Assembly: GCF_024112395.2 (NCBI RefSeq)
Contig: NZ_CP078013.2
Coordinates: 6,294,501 to 6,358,500 of the forward strand
Reading direction: 5' to 3'
Length of the DNA stretch: 64,000 bases
DNA from: Pseudomonas pergaminensis
GTDB taxonomy: Bacteria > Pseudomonadota > Gammaproteobacteria > Pseudomonadales > Pseudomonadaceae
The stretch's first letter is position 1, and every line of letters begins with the position of its first letter. Made by a program: the position numbers and the translations under genes. Under the pieces are notes generated by a model. The model saw nothing but the letters and a program-made list of their open reading frames with translations, ran no database searches and was not told the origin of the DNA. Positions 26,458 to 35,359 of the stretch are shown piece after piece.

Positions 26458-26607
26458 TCAGCGCTTGAACGGTTGTTGCTGCTGCTGAGCCAGTTCAACG
26501 GGAGCATCGGTCTTGTTCGACCACAAGCTTTGGGCATACCCGGTGGTCACGACGCCCAGACCAAACAAAATCACCAAAATCCATAGTAAATCCGGTTTAC
26601 GTTGCAT
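26458..26607 (-). CDS. Small single-span membrane protein (49 aa)
   Basis: The 49-codon reading from the ATG at 26607 has one hydrophobic span (LLWILVILFGLGVVTTGYAQ, residues 7-26) and a Gln-rich tail ending QQQQQPFKR. A GGGGGG ribosome site lies about 6 bases ahead of the ATG. The frame stays open far upstream, but that part overlaps the EVE gene and looks like shadow. It resembles small conserved Pseudomonas membrane proteins; function unknown. It ends 8 bases from the convergent cyclo-ligase gene. Confidence 0.65.
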   Translation of the reverse strand: MQRKPDLLWILVILFGLGVVTTGYAQSLWSNKTDAPVELAQQQQQPFKR

Positions 26608-26802
26608 CGATTGCCCCCCTTCAGGCACCTCGTACACGATGACAACAACGTTCCAAAGTAGTCCGTTGCAGCTGCGCCAAGCTTTAAAAGCCGGCATTCT
26701 GCGGTAACGTGAACCAACACGCAAACCTTGGCGCCAACCGACTGTCGGTTTGTCATCAAATTGCCTGACAACTTGCCCACGCCCTTTTTCAGGAGCCCAA
26801 AA

Positions 26803-27252
26803 ATGGCCTATTGGCTGATGAAATCCGAGCCCGACGAACTCTCTATCAAAGGCCTGGAAAAGCTCGGCGAAGCCCGTTGGGACGGGGTGCGCAACTACCA
26901 GGCACGCAATTTCCTGCGTGCGATGGCGGTGGGTGACACGTTTTTCTTCTATCACTCCAGTTGCCCGGAGCCGGGTATTGCCGGCATCGGCAAAATCGTC
27001 GAGGCGGCCTACCCGGACCCTACCGCGCTCGAACCAGAAAGCCATTACTTCGACGCCAAGGCCACTCCGGAGAAAAACCCGTGGAGTGCGATCAATGTGG
27101 CGCACGTGCAGACCTTCCCCAAGGTGCTCGGCCTTGGCTACCTGAAGCAGCAGACTGCCCTTGCCGAGCTGCCCCTGGTGCAAAAAGGCAGCCGGCTATC
27201 GGTGATGGCCGTCACGCCAGAGCAATGGGCTGCCGTGCTCAATTTGCTTTAA
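26803..27252 (+). CDS. EVE-domain protein
   Basis: This 149-residue protein opens MAYWLMKSEPDELSI and continues WDGVRNYQARNFLRAMAVGDTFFFYHS, the signature of EVE domains (PUA-like fold, Thy28/YTH relatives). EVE domains are thought to read modified bases in RNA or DNA. AGGAG precedes the ATG at 26803; the open frame back to 26728 lacks similarity. It stands alone next to an exporter operon and not in a restriction cluster, so a housekeeping role is likelier than phage defence. Confidence 0.9.
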   Translation: MAYWLMKSEPDELSIKGLEKLGEARWDGVRNYQARNFLRAMAVGDTFFFYHSSCPEPGIAGIGKIVEAAYPDPTALEPESHYFDAKATPEKNPWSAINVAHVQTFPKVLGLGYLKQQTALAELPLVQKGSRLSVMAVTPEQWAAVLNLL

Positions 27253-27321
27253 CTGACCGGTATCAAGGCCCCGCCGGGGTAAACCGTTCAAACTAGGACG
27301 CTAATGCCGCAGGAAGCAGCC

Positions 27322-28287
27322 ATGTCAACGAATCACCACACCTCCCGCCTTTTCGCCATCGCACTCATTGCCCTGTTGCTGGGTGCCGGTGGCTTCGGTT
27401 ACTGGCGTTCCACCCAGGACCGCCTGCCCGAAGGCCTGAGCATGGGAAATGGCCGCCTGGAATCCACCGAAGTGCAGATCGCCGCCAAGATCCCCGGGCG
27501 CCTGGCCGACGTGCGTGTGGACGAAGGCGACAAGGTGCTCAAGGGCCAACTGCTCGCACGCATGGACACCCGCACCCTTGAAGCCCAGCGCGCCCAGGCC
27601 GAAGCCGAAGTGCTGCGTGCCAAGGAAAACTTCGCCGCCGCCGAAGCCAACGTGCAACTGCGCCAGAGCGAACAACTGTTGGCCAACCAGGAACTCAAGC
27701 GCACCCAGGAGCTGTACAAGCGTGGCTTCGCCAGCAGCCAACTGATTGATCAGCAGCAGGCACGGCAAAATACCGGCAATGCCGCTGTGATTGCCGCGCA
27801 AGCCCAGGTCAACTCCGTGAAGGCCGCCATCGGCGCCGCCGAGGCCCAAGTGGCCCAGCTCACCAGCGAGATCGATGACAGCAGCCTGCGCGCGCCCATC
27901 GACGGCATTATCCAGCTACGCCTGGCCGAGCCGGGTGAAGTGCTGGGCGCGGGCGGCCGTGTACTGCTGTTGATCGATCCCAATGATCAATACATGAACC
28001 TCTACCTGCCGGCCTCTGTAACCGGCCGCCTGACCGTCGGCAGCGATGCGCGCATCCTGCTCGACGCCTTGCCCGACCAGCCACTGCCGGCCAAGATCAG
28101 CTTTGTCGCGGCCAAATCCCAGTTCACGCCCAAGGAAGTGGAAACCCGCGACGAACGCCAGAAACTGGTGTTCCGCGTCAAACTGCGCCTGACCCAACCC
28201 AGCGCCGTGCCCCAGGCCAAGCCCGGCATGCCCGGCGCAGGCTATGTGCGCACGGCTGACATTGACTGGCCGGCCAACCTGCAATGA
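27322..28287 (+). CDS. HlyD-type membrane fusion protein (YhiI-like)
   Basis: This 321-residue periplasmic adaptor has one N-terminal anchor (residues about 8-26), then the lipoyl-type beta domain (STEVQIAAKIPGRLADVRVDEGDKVLKGQLLARMDTRTLEAQ), a long alpha-helical hairpin (about 80-175, rich in AEAEVLRAKENFAAAEAN-like heptads) and RAPIDGIIQLRLAEPGEVLGAGG returning to the beta domain. It links an inner-membrane pump to an outer-membrane channel. Start at 27322 with AGGAAG. It overlaps the next gene by ATGA. Confidence 0.92.
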   Translation: MSTNHHTSRLFAIALIALLLGAGGFGYWRSTQDRLPEGLSMGNGRLESTEVQIAAKIPGRLADVRVDEGDKVLKGQLLARMDTRTLEAQRAQAEAEVLRAKENFAAAEANVQLRQSEQLLANQELKRTQELYKRGFASSQLIDQQQARQNTGNAAVIAAQAQVNSVKAAIGAAEAQVAQLTSEIDDSSLRAPIDGIIQLRLAEPGEVLGAGGRVLLLIDPNDQYMNLYLPASVTGRLTVGSDARILLDALPDQPLPAKISFVAAKSQFTPKEVETRDERQKLVFRVKLRLTQPSAVPQAKPGMPGAGYVRTADIDWPANLQ

Positions 28288-31001
28288 CCGCCCTGGCGCT
28301 GCAGGCCACGGGGATCAACCACCGCTACGGCAAGCAGCAGGCCCTGGTCGACATCGGCTTCAGCTTGCCGGCCGGTACACGCTGCGGCTTGATTGGCCCG
28401 GATGGCGCGGGCAAGTCGAGCCTGTTGGGTTTGATTGCCGGGGTCAAAAAGCTCCAGGACGGCCAGTTGCAGGTGCTCGGCGGCGCCATCGATGACCGCC
28501 GCCACCGCAACAGCCTGTACCCGCGCATTGCCTTTATGCCCCAGGGGTTGGGCGGCAACCTGTACCCCGAGCTGTCCATCAGCGAAAACATCCGTTTCTT
28601 TGCCACCCTGTTCGGCCTGTCAAAAGCCGATTGCGACCAGCGCATGCACAACCTGTTGCTGGCCACCGACCTCGCACGTTTTGCCAATCGCCCGGCCGGC
28701 AAGCTGTCCGGGGGGATGAAGCAGAAGCTTGGCCTGTGCTGTGCGCTGATCCACGACCCGGACCTGTTGATCCTCGACGAGCCCACCACCGGCGTTGACC
28801 CGCTGTCACGCCGGCGTTTCTGGGAGCTGGTCGACAGCGTACGCAGTGAGCGCACGCAACTGACGCTGCTGGTGGCCACGGCCTACATGGAAGAAGCCGA
28901 GCAGTTCGAACACTGCCTGATGCTCGATCGCGGCAAGCTGATCGCGGACGGCTTGAGCAGTGAACTGGCGGGCGCGACCTCCAGCGGCAAATTAGACGAG
29001 GCGTTTACCCACTTCCAGGGCGACAGCGCCCACGACAACCAACCGCTGGTGATCCCGCCCCGAGAAAGCGCCACCACTGATATCGCCATCGAAGCCCATG
29101 ACCTGACCCTGCGGTTTGGCGATTTCACGGCGGTGAACAAGGTCAGCTTCGCCATTGGCCGAGGCGAGATCTTCGGCTTCCTCGGCTCCAACGGCTGCGG
29201 CAAGACCACCACCATGAAGGTGCTCACCGGGCTGATGCCGGCCACGGAGGGCAGTGCGAAGCTGCTGGGCAACCCGGTGAATGCCAAGGACCTGGCCACC
29301 CGTAAGCGCGTGGGCTTCATGTCGCAAAGCTTCTCGTTGTATGGCGAACTCAGCGTGCGCCAGAACCTGGTGCTGCATGCGCAATTGTTCGACTTACCCA
29401 AGGCCGACAGCGGTCCGCGCATTGATGAGCTGATCCAGCGTTTCGACCTCGGTGACGTGGCCGAACAACCGTCCGGCGAGCTGCCGCTCGGCTTGCGTCA
29501 GCGTTTGTCATTGGCGGTGGCGGTGCTGCATCGCCCGGAAGTGCTGATCCTCGACGAACCTACGTCGGGCGTCGACCCGGCCGCGCGGGATGACTTCTGG
29601 CGGTTGCTGATCGAGCTGTCCCGCGAACAAGGCGTGACGATTTTCCTGTCCACGCACTTTATGAACGAAGCCCAGCGCTGCGACCGCATTTCCCTGATGC
29701 ACGCGGGCAAGGTGCTCGCCTGCGATACGCCAGACGCGCTGCAGCGGCAATTCCACGGCGACACCCTGGAAGCGGCGTTCGTCACCTGCCTGGAGCAGGC
29801 CCAGGGCGAAGCCGAACCCACCGCACCCGCCAACACCGTCAGCGAAGCCAGCGCGGCGCCTGTGAGCAAACGCGGTTTCAGCCTGGCCCGCCTATTAGCC
29901 GTGGCCAGCCGCGAAGGCAAAGAGCTGCTGCGCGACAAGGTGCGCATGGCCTTCGCGCTGCTGGGTGCGATGTTCATGATGGTGATCTTCGGCTACGGCA
30001 TTTCCCTGGATGTGGAAAACCTCGCCTTCGCGGTCTACGACCAAGACCAGACACCCCAAAGCCGCGCCTACCTGGAGGCCTTTCGCAGCTCCCGCTATTT
30101 CGCCGAGCAGTCGCCCATCCAGGACTCGAATGAACTGCACCGGCGCCTGCAACGTTCGGAAATCAAATTGGCCCTGGAGATCCCGCCCGGTTTTGGCCGT
30201 GATCTGTACGCCGGGCGCCAACCCACAGTGGCTGCGTGGCTCGATGGCGGCATGCCATTTCGTGCGGAAACGAGCCGCAACTACGTCGAGGCCGTGCACC
30301 AGGGCAACCTGGCACAACTGGCCGAGCTGAGCAGCCTACCCCGCGGCAACCCGGCGGCCGCCAGACTGGAAACACGCTTTCGCTACAACCAAGACGTGGT
30401 CAGCGTGAACGCCATCGGCCCTGGGGTGATGGCGCTGATCCTGGCGTTTATCCCGGCGATGCTCACCGCCCTCGGCATCGTGCGCGAGAAGGAACTGGGC
30501 TCGATCACCAATTTCTACGCCACACCGCTGACCCGCCTGGAGTTCTTGCTCGGCAAACAGGCGCCCTACCTGGCCGTGAGCCTGGTCAACCTGGCAGTAC
30601 TGGTGGCGATGAACCGCTGGCTATTCGGTGTGCCGTTCAAGGGCAGCATTCTCACGCTGGCGTTCGGCGGCCTGCTGTATGTGCTGGCGACCACCAGCAT
30701 GGGCCTGCTGATTTCGGCATTCACCCGTACGCAGATCGCGGCGATCCTCGGCACCATGATCATCACCAGCCTGCCGACCATCCAGTTCTCCGGGCTGATT
30801 GTGCCGCGCTCGTCCCTGGAAGGCGCAGCGGCGTTGATGGGCATGCTGTTTCCGGCCGGTCACTTCCTGGATATTGCCGTGGGCACCTTCACCAAGGCCC
30901 TGGACCTGCGCCAGTTGTGGCCGCAATGCCTGGCGCTGTTCGGCTTCTTTGTCGGGTTTACCGGGCTGAGCCTGATCATGCTCAAGAAGCAGGAGGCCTG
31001 A
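28284..31001 (+). CDS. ABC exporter, two ATPase domains fused to a permease (RbbA/YhiH-like)
   Basis: This 905-residue fusion has ATPase 1 with Walker A GPDGAGKSS (about 39), signature LSGGMKQK (about 141) and Walker B LLILDEPTTGVD. ATPase 2 has Walker A GSNGCGKTT (about 300), Walker B VLILDEPTSGVD (about 422) and a degenerate signature LPLGLRQ in place of LSGGQ. An ABC-2 permease fills about 545-905, with one helix, a periplasmic loop and a five-helix bundle. E. coli RbbA/YhiH has the same plan; RbbA has been linked to ribosomes, but the operon with HlyD and a second permease points to drug or lipid export. Both gene junctions overlap. Confidence 0.9.
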   Translation: MTALALQATGINHRYGKQQALVDIGFSLPAGTRCGLIGPDGAGKSSLLGLIAGVKKLQDGQLQVLGGAIDDRRHRNSLYPRIAFMPQGLGGNLYPELSISENIRFFATLFGLSKADCDQRMHNLLLATDLARFANRPAGKLSGGMKQKLGLCCALIHDPDLLILDEPTTGVDPLSRRRFWELVDSVRSERTQLTLLVATAYMEEAEQFEHCLMLDRGKLIADGLSSELAGATSSGKLDEAFTHFQGDSAHDNQPLVIPPRESATTDIAIEAHDLTLRFGDFTAVNKVSFAIGRGEIFGFLGSNGCGKTTTMKVLTGLMPATEGSAKLLGNPVNAKDLATRKRVGFMSQSFSLYGELSVRQNLVLHAQLFDLPKADSGPRIDELIQRFDLGDVAEQPSGELPLGLRQRLSLAVAVLHRPEVLILDEPTSGVDPAARDDFWRLLIELSREQGVTIFLSTHFMNEAQRCDRISLMHAGKVLACDTPDALQRQFHGDTLEAAFVTCLEQAQGEAEPTAPANTVSEASAAPVSKRGFSLARLLAVASREGKELLRDKVRMAFALLGAMFMMVIFGYGISLDVENLAFAVYDQDQTPQSRAYLEAFRSSRYFAEQSPIQDSNELHRRLQRSEIKLALEIPPGFGRDLYAGRQPTVAAWLDGGMPFRAETSRNYVEAVHQGNLAQLAELSSLPRGNPAAARLETRFRYNQDVVSVNAIGPGVMALILAFIPAMLTALGIVREKELGSITNFYATPLTRLEFLLGKQAPYLAVSLVNLAVLVAMNRWLFGVPFKGSILTLAFGGLLYVLATTSMGLLISAFTRTQIAAILGTMIITSLPTIQFSGLIVPRSSLEGAAALMGMLFPAGHFLDIAVGTFTKALDLRQLWPQCLALFGFFVGFTGLSLIMLKKQEA

Positions 31002-32119
31002 TGCATAAGTTCGCGCATATCCTGCGCCTGGGAATCAAGGAACTGACCAGCCTGCGCCACGACAGCGTGTTGCTGCTGTTTCTGTTCTACGCCTTCACCG
31101 TCGCCATCTATATGCCCGCCGCCGGTTCGGTGATCGGCGTGCACAACGCCAGCGTGGCGTTTGTCGATGAAGACCACAGTTCGCTGTCGCGCCAGATGGC
31201 AGAGGCGCTGCAGCCGCCGGAGTTCCAGCCCCCGGCACCGCTGGCGTACGACCAATTGGACAAGGTCATGGACAGCGGCAAATACACCTTCGTGATCAAT
31301 GTGCCGGCGAATTTCCAGGCCGACCTGCTGGCAGGGCGCCAGCCGGGCGTGCAGGTGAATGTGGATGCCACGGCGATGAGCCAGGCGTTCATGGGCGCGG
31401 GCTACATCGGGCGGATTTTCCAGCGCGAACTGCTGACCTACAGCGGACAAGCCGATGTGGCCAGCCAGGCGCCCGCACTGCTCACCACTCGGGCGCTGTT
31501 CAACACCAACCTGGAAGGCGGCTGGTTTCTGGCGGTGATCCAGATCGTCAACAACATCACCATCCTCGCCATTATCCTCACCGGCACCGCACTGCTGCGT
31601 GAACGCGAGCACGGCACCCTCGACCACTTGCTGGTGCTGCCGCTGACTGCGCTGGAGATCATGCTGGCGAAAATCTGGAGCAACATGCTGGTGGTGGTGC
31701 TGTGCACTTGGCTGTCGCTGGAAGTGGTGGTCAAGGGTTTGCTCGGCGTGCCGCTGGCCGGGTCGCTGAGTTTGTTTCTGTTGGTGACGGCGCTGTACCT
31801 GTTTGCCAGCACCGCGCTGGGCATCTTCCTCGCCACCCTCGCCCGCTCGACGCCGCAGTTCGGCCTGCTGGCGATCCCGGTGATCATCCCGATGCTGCTG
31901 CTCTCGGGCGGCAGTACGCCACTGGACAGCATGCCCGAGTGGTTGCAGTGGGTGATGCAGGGCTCGCCGTCGACGCACTTTGTGAGTTTGAGCGCGGCGA
32001 TTCTGTTCCGTGATGCGGGCGTGAGCGTGGTGTGGCCGGACTTGCTGGCGCTGGCGGGGGTTGGGTTGGTGTTCTTTGCCGTGGCACTGGCGCGGTTCAG
32101 GAAGAGCCTGGCGTCCTGA
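31001..32119 (+). CDS. ABC-2 type permease (YhhJ-like)
   Basis: This 372-residue inner-membrane protein starts at the ATG overlapping the previous TGA (TGATG, 30999-31003). One helix at about 25-45 (LLLFLFYAFTVAIYMPAAG) is followed by a large periplasmic part (to about 175) and five helices. The ABC-2 motif LREREHGTLDHLLVLPLTALEIMLAKI lies near 205. It is the second permease half for the exporter encoded by the two genes before it. No outer-membrane TolC gene follows; a shared TolC would be needed. Confidence 0.92.
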   Translation: MHKFAHILRLGIKELTSLRHDSVLLLFLFYAFTVAIYMPAAGSVIGVHNASVAFVDEDHSSLSRQMAEALQPPEFQPPAPLAYDQLDKVMDSGKYTFVINVPANFQADLLAGRQPGVQVNVDATAMSQAFMGAGYIGRIFQRELLTYSGQADVASQAPALLTTRALFNTNLEGGWFLAVIQIVNNITILAIILTGTALLREREHGTLDHLLVLPLTALEIMLAKIWSNMLVVVLCTWLSLEVVVKGLLGVPLAGSLSLFLLVTALYLFASTALGIFLATLARSTPQFGLLAIPVIIPMLLLSGGSTPLDSMPEWLQWVMQGSPSTHFVSLSAAILFRDAGVSVVWPDLLALAGVGLVFFAVALARFRKSLAS

Positions 32120-32136
32120 GGCGCCTGTACCGCCGT

Positions 32137-32204
32137 CATCGGGGGCAAGCCCCCTCCCACATTTGATCGCCTTCCAACTGTGGGAGGGGGCTTGCCCCCG
32201 ATAG
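32137..32204. repeat. REP inverted pair
   Basis: CATCGGGGGCAAGCCCCCTC and GAGGGGGCTTGCCCCCGATAG face each other over a 17-base spacer, between the convergent exporter operon and the FliL-like gene. Confidence 0.9.
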
Positions 32205-32216
32205 TCGCGTAGCGAC

Positions 32217-32624
32217 TTATTGGATGATCAGGTTATTGAACAACAGGTCTTCCACCACCGGCTTGCCGGTCTCATCGTTCATCACTTGCTGGGTTTGCTT
32301 CAACGCTTCCTGGCGCAGTTTTTCCTTGCCTTCAACGGTGCTCATGGCCTCGTTGGTTTGCTGGGTGAACAGTGCCACCAGCTGGTTGCGGATCAATGGA
32401 TCGTTGGCTTTGACCAGTGCTGCCGCCTCGGTGCCAGTCACGCGCAGGGCGATGTCGGCCTTGAACACCTTGAGTTTCGCGGTGCCGTCCAGACCATAGT
32501 TGCCCACGAACGGCGGGCTCAGGCTGATATAGCTGACCTTCGGCGCCTCGCCTTCTTTGGCTTCTTCGGCCTGGGCTGCCATCGGCAACGTCAGGGCCAG
32601 CATCAACAGGATCCACGCTTTCAC
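32217..32624 (-). CDS. FliL-like periplasmic or membrane-anchored protein
   Basis: This 135-residue protein has an N-terminal signal or anchor (MKAWILLMLALTLPMAAQA|EEA), then VSYISLSPPFVGNYGLDG and a C-terminal part ending VVEDLLFNNLIIQ, the pattern of FliL-family proteins. It has no flagellar neighbours and lacks the usual N-terminal cytoplasmic tail, so it is a FliL paralog and not the motor FliL. Role unknown. P. aeruginosa has a similar gene at this place (PA5233, from memory). Confidence 0.78.
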   Translation of the reverse strand: MKAWILLMLALTLPMAAQAEEAKEGEAPKVSYISLSPPFVGNYGLDGTAKLKVFKADIALRVTGTEAAALVKANDPLIRNQLVALFTQQTNEAMSTVEGKEKLRQEALKQTQQVMNDETGKPVVEDLLFNNLIIQ

Positions 32625-32774
32625 AGTTCATTCCTCACATTCGGTTGCCGGGTAGCATAACGCTAGCAAGGCAGAGCACAAGCTTATGGCGGCTTATCAG
32701 GCCCGGGCATGCTCGTTGACCCACGGGCGTACCCTCCTACACTTATCGGCCACGACGCCAAAAGGAATAGTCCG

Positions 32775-33752
32775 ATGAAAGCTGTGCTGTGCAAAGCCTT
32801 CGGCCCCGCCGAAACCCTGGTGCTGGAAGAGATCGCCAGCCCGGCGATCAAGAAGAACGAAATCCTGCTGGACGTGCATGCTGCCGGGGTCAACTTTCCG
32901 GACACGCTGATCATCGAGGGCAAGTACCAGTTCAAGCCGCCCTTCCCGTTCTCGCCGGGTGGCGAGGCGGCGGGCGTGGTCAGTGAAGTCGGGGAAAAGG
33001 TCAGCCACCTGAAAGTCGGTGACCGGGTCATGGCACTGACCGGCTGGGGCAGCTTTGCCGAGCAGGTCGCGGTGCCGGGCTATAATGTGCTGCCGATCCC
33101 ACCGAGCATGGACTTCAACACCGCTGCCGCCTTCAGCATGACCTACGGCACCTCCATGCACGCGCTGAAACAACGCGCCCACCTGCAACCCGGCGAAACC
33201 CTGCTGGTCCTCGGCGCTTCCGGTGGCGTGGGCCTGGCCGCCGTGGAAATCGGCAAGGCCATGGGGGCGCGGGTGATCGCCGCCGCCAGCAGCGCCGACA
33301 AACTCGCGGTGGCCAAGGCCGCCGGCGCCGATGAGCTGATCAACTACAGCGAAGCCAGCCTGAAAGACGAGATCAAGCGCCTCACCGACGGCAACGGCGC
33401 CGATGTGATCTACGACCCGGTGGGTGGCGACCTGTTTGACCAGGCCATTCGCGCCATCGCCTGGAACGGCCGCCTGCTGGTGGTGGGGTTTGCCAGCGGG
33501 CGCATTCCTGAGCTGCCGGTAAACCTGGCGTTGCTCAAGGGCGCGGCAGTGGTTGGAGTGTTCTGGGGCTCGTTCGCCCAGCGCCAGCCGCAGGACAATG
33601 CGGCGAACTTCCAGCAATTGTTCACGTGGTACGGTGAAGGCAAGCTCAAGCCACTGGTGTCGCAGGTGTATCCGCTGGAACAAGCCGCCCAAGCGATCAA
33701 CGACCTGGGGCAGCGTAAGGCGGTCGGTAAAGTGGTTGTCCAAACCCGATAA
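32775..33752 (+). CDS. NADPH:quinone oxidoreductase family (zeta-crystallin-like)
   Basis: This 325-residue zinc-free medium-chain reductase opens MKAVLCKAFGPAETLVLEEI. It has the NADPH fold LLVLGASGGVGLAAVEIGKAMGARVIAAASS (about 143-173) and VIYDPVGGDLFDQAIRAI near 210. It lacks the structural Cys cluster of alcohol dehydrogenases. It likely reduces quinones or conjugated ketones with NADPH. Start at 32775, with AAAGGAA upstream. It forms a single-gene unit divergent from the FliL-like gene and ahead of glpT. Confidence 0.9.
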   Translation: MKAVLCKAFGPAETLVLEEIASPAIKKNEILLDVHAAGVNFPDTLIIEGKYQFKPPFPFSPGGEAAGVVSEVGEKVSHLKVGDRVMALTGWGSFAEQVAVPGYNVLPIPPSMDFNTAAAFSMTYGTSMHALKQRAHLQPGETLLVLGASGGVGLAAVEIGKAMGARVIAAASSADKLAVAKAAGADELINYSEASLKDEIKRLTDGNGADVIYDPVGGDLFDQAIRAIAWNGRLLVVGFASGRIPELPVNLALLKGAAVVGVFWGSFAQRQPQDNAANFQQLFTWYGEGKLKPLVSQVYPLEQAAQAINDLGQRKAVGKVVVQTR

Positions 33753-33772
33753 CACACCTGAAATGCAATCGT

Positions 33773-33860
33773 TGTGGGAGCTGGCTTGCCTGCGATAGCG
33801 GTGGGCCAGCTGCTACAAATGAACCTGAGCACCGCCATCGCCGGCAAGCCGGTGCCTACA
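33773..33860. repeat. REP inverted pair
   Basis: TGTGGGAGCTGGCTTGCCTGCGA faces TCGCCGGCAAGCCGGTGCCTACA, downstream of the quinone oxidoreductase gene. Confidence 0.85.
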
Positions 33861-33895
33861 GATTTATTCACGACCACCACTTATCTATTCGCGAC

Positions 33896-33913
33896 ATGTT
33901 CATAAGAGAACAT
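33896..33913. promoter_or_regulatory. Candidate GlpR operator 1 upstream of glpT
   Basis: ATGTTC (33896-33901) and GAACAT (33908-33913) form a perfect inverted repeat with a 6-base centre, the half-sites and spacing of the E. coli GlpR operator (ATGTTCG..CGAACAT type). It lies about 110 bases before the glpT start. Confidence 0.6.
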
Positions 33914-33956
33914 GCAATAGCGCTCATTTCCTGTGTTTGCAGATAAGAGGCGATGC

Positions 33957-33976
33957 TATTTTCGGTAACGAAACTG
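33957..33976. promoter_or_regulatory. Candidate GlpR operator 2 upstream of glpT
   Basis: TATTTTCGGTAACGAAACTG contains the perfect palindrome TTTCG-GTAA-CGAAA (33960-33973). By hand it fits the degenerate E. coli GlpR operator at about 17 of 20 positions. It lies about 45 bases before the glpT ATG, where a repressor would block transcription start. Confidence 0.65.
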
Positions 33977-34021
33977 TAACATTCGCATCCGCAGTCAAAA
34001 CAAGAAATTTGGAGCTCTTGA

Positions 34022-35359
34022 ATGTTTGCTTTCTTTCGACCTGCCGCACACCAGGCGCCCCTGCCTGAAGAAAAAATAGACAGCACCTATCGACGTCTGC
34101 GCTGGCAGATCTTCGCCGGTATTTTCTTCGGTTATGCCGGGTACTACCTGCTGCGCAAGAACTTCTCCCTGGCCATGCCCTACTTGATCGACGAGGGTTA
34201 CACCCGTGGCGAACTGGGCCTGGCAATGTCGGCCATCGCGATTGCCTACGGCCTGTCCAAGTTCCTCATGGGCCTGGTGTCCGACCGCTCCAACCCCCGC
34301 TACTTCCTGCCCTTCGGCCTGCTGGTTTCGGCCGGTGTGATGTTCATTTTCGGTTTCGCACCTTGGGCGACGTCCAGCGTGACCATGATGTTCATTTTGC
34401 TGTTCATCAACGGCTGGGCCCAGGGCATGGGCTGGCCGCCGAGCGGACGCACCATGGTGCACTGGTGGTCGCAGAAGGAACGCGGCGGCGTGGTGTCGGT
34501 GTGGAACGTGGCCCACAACGTCGGCGGCGGCCTGATCGGCCCGCTGTTCCTGCTCGGCATGGCCTGGTTCAACGACTGGCATGCCGCGTTCTACGTACCG
34601 GCCACCGTGGCCTTGCTGGTGGCGGCGTTTGCCTTCATCACCATGCGCGACACCCCGCAATCGGTGGGCCTGCCCCCGATCGAGCAGTACAAGAACGACT
34701 ACCCGGAAGGCTACGACGCCAGCCACGAAGACGAATTCAGCGCCAAGGAAATCTTCGTCAAGTACGTGCTGCGCAACAAAATGCTGTGGTACATCGCCTT
34801 CGCCAACGTGTTTGTCTACCTGCTGCGCTACGGCGTACTGGACTGGGCACCGACCTACCTGAAAGAAGCCAAGCACTTCACTGTGGATAAATCGTCGTGG
34901 GCGTACTTCTTCTATGAGTGGGCCGGTATCCCGGGCACGCTGCTGTGCGGCTGGATGTCGGACAAGATCTTCCGTGGCAACCGTGGCCTGACCGGCATCG
35001 TGTTCATGGCGCTGGTGACCGTGGCGACCCTGGTGTACTGGCTCAACCCGCCGGGCAACCCAATGATCGACATGATCGCGTTGTTCTCCATCGGCTTCCT
35101 GATCTACGGCCCGGTGATGCTGATCGGCCTGCAGGCGCTGGAGTTGGCTCCGAAGAAAGCTGCGGGTACGGCTGCGGGCTTTACCGGCCTGTTCGGTTAC
35201 CTGGGTGGTTCGGTGGCGGCCAGTGCGGCCATGGGCTACACCGTGGACCATTTCGGCTGGGACGGTGGTTTCGTGCTGCTGATCGGTGCGTGCCTGCTGG
35301 CGATCGCCTTCCTGATCCCGACGCTGTGGCACACCAACAGCGTCAGCTCGGCGCGTTAA
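34022..35359 (+). CDS. glpT: Glycerol-3-phosphate:phosphate antiporter GlpT
   Basis: This 445-residue major facilitator has twelve helices and the organophosphate:phosphate antiporter motifs: [20 protein letters not shown] at the start, [29 protein letters not shown] (about 80) and the GlpT/UhpT stretch [20 protein letters not shown] (about 135). It imports glycerol-3-phosphate in exchange for phosphate, and it is also a common fosfomycin entry route. GGAGCTCTTG precedes the ATG. Two GlpR-like palindromes upstream suggest induction by glycerol-3-phosphate. It overlaps the convergent ChaC-like gene by 4 bases at the stop codons. Confidence 0.94.
   Translation: MFAFFRPAAHQAPLPEEKIDSTYRRLRWQIFAGIFFGYAGYYLLRKNFSLAMPYLIDEGYTRGELGLAMSAIAIAYGLSKFLMGLVSDRSNPRYFLPFGLLVSAGVMFIFGFAPWATSSVTMMFILLFINGWAQGMGWPPSGRTMVHWWSQKERGGVVSVWNVAHNVGGGLIGPLFLLGMAWFNDWHAAFYVPATVALLVAAFAFITMRDTPQSVGLPPIEQYKNDYPEGYDASHEDEFSAKEIFVKYVLRNKMLWYIAFANVFVYLLRYGVLDWAPTYLKEAKHFTVDKSSWAYFFYEWAGIPGTLLCGWMSDKIFRGNRGLTGIVFMALVTVATLVYWLNPPGNPMIDMIALFSIGFLIYGPVMLIGLQALELAPKKAAGTAAGFTGLFGYLGGSVAASAAMGYTVDHFGWDGGFVLLIGACLLAIAFLIPTLWHTNSVSSAR

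Noticed and set aside
26608..27183. Extended 241-residue version of the small membrane protein
   Set aside because: The extra part is antisense to the EVE gene and lacks plausible protein character.
26803..32119. EVE protein plus ABC exporter as a defence island
   Set aside because: No nuclease, methylase or toxin gene lies nearby, and the same order occurs in P. aeruginosa core genome as far as I recall.
33741..33900. Possible CRISPR-like repeat array in the intergenic REPs
   Set aside because: Copies face each other as inverted pairs and have no regular spacers; they are ordinary REP doublets.
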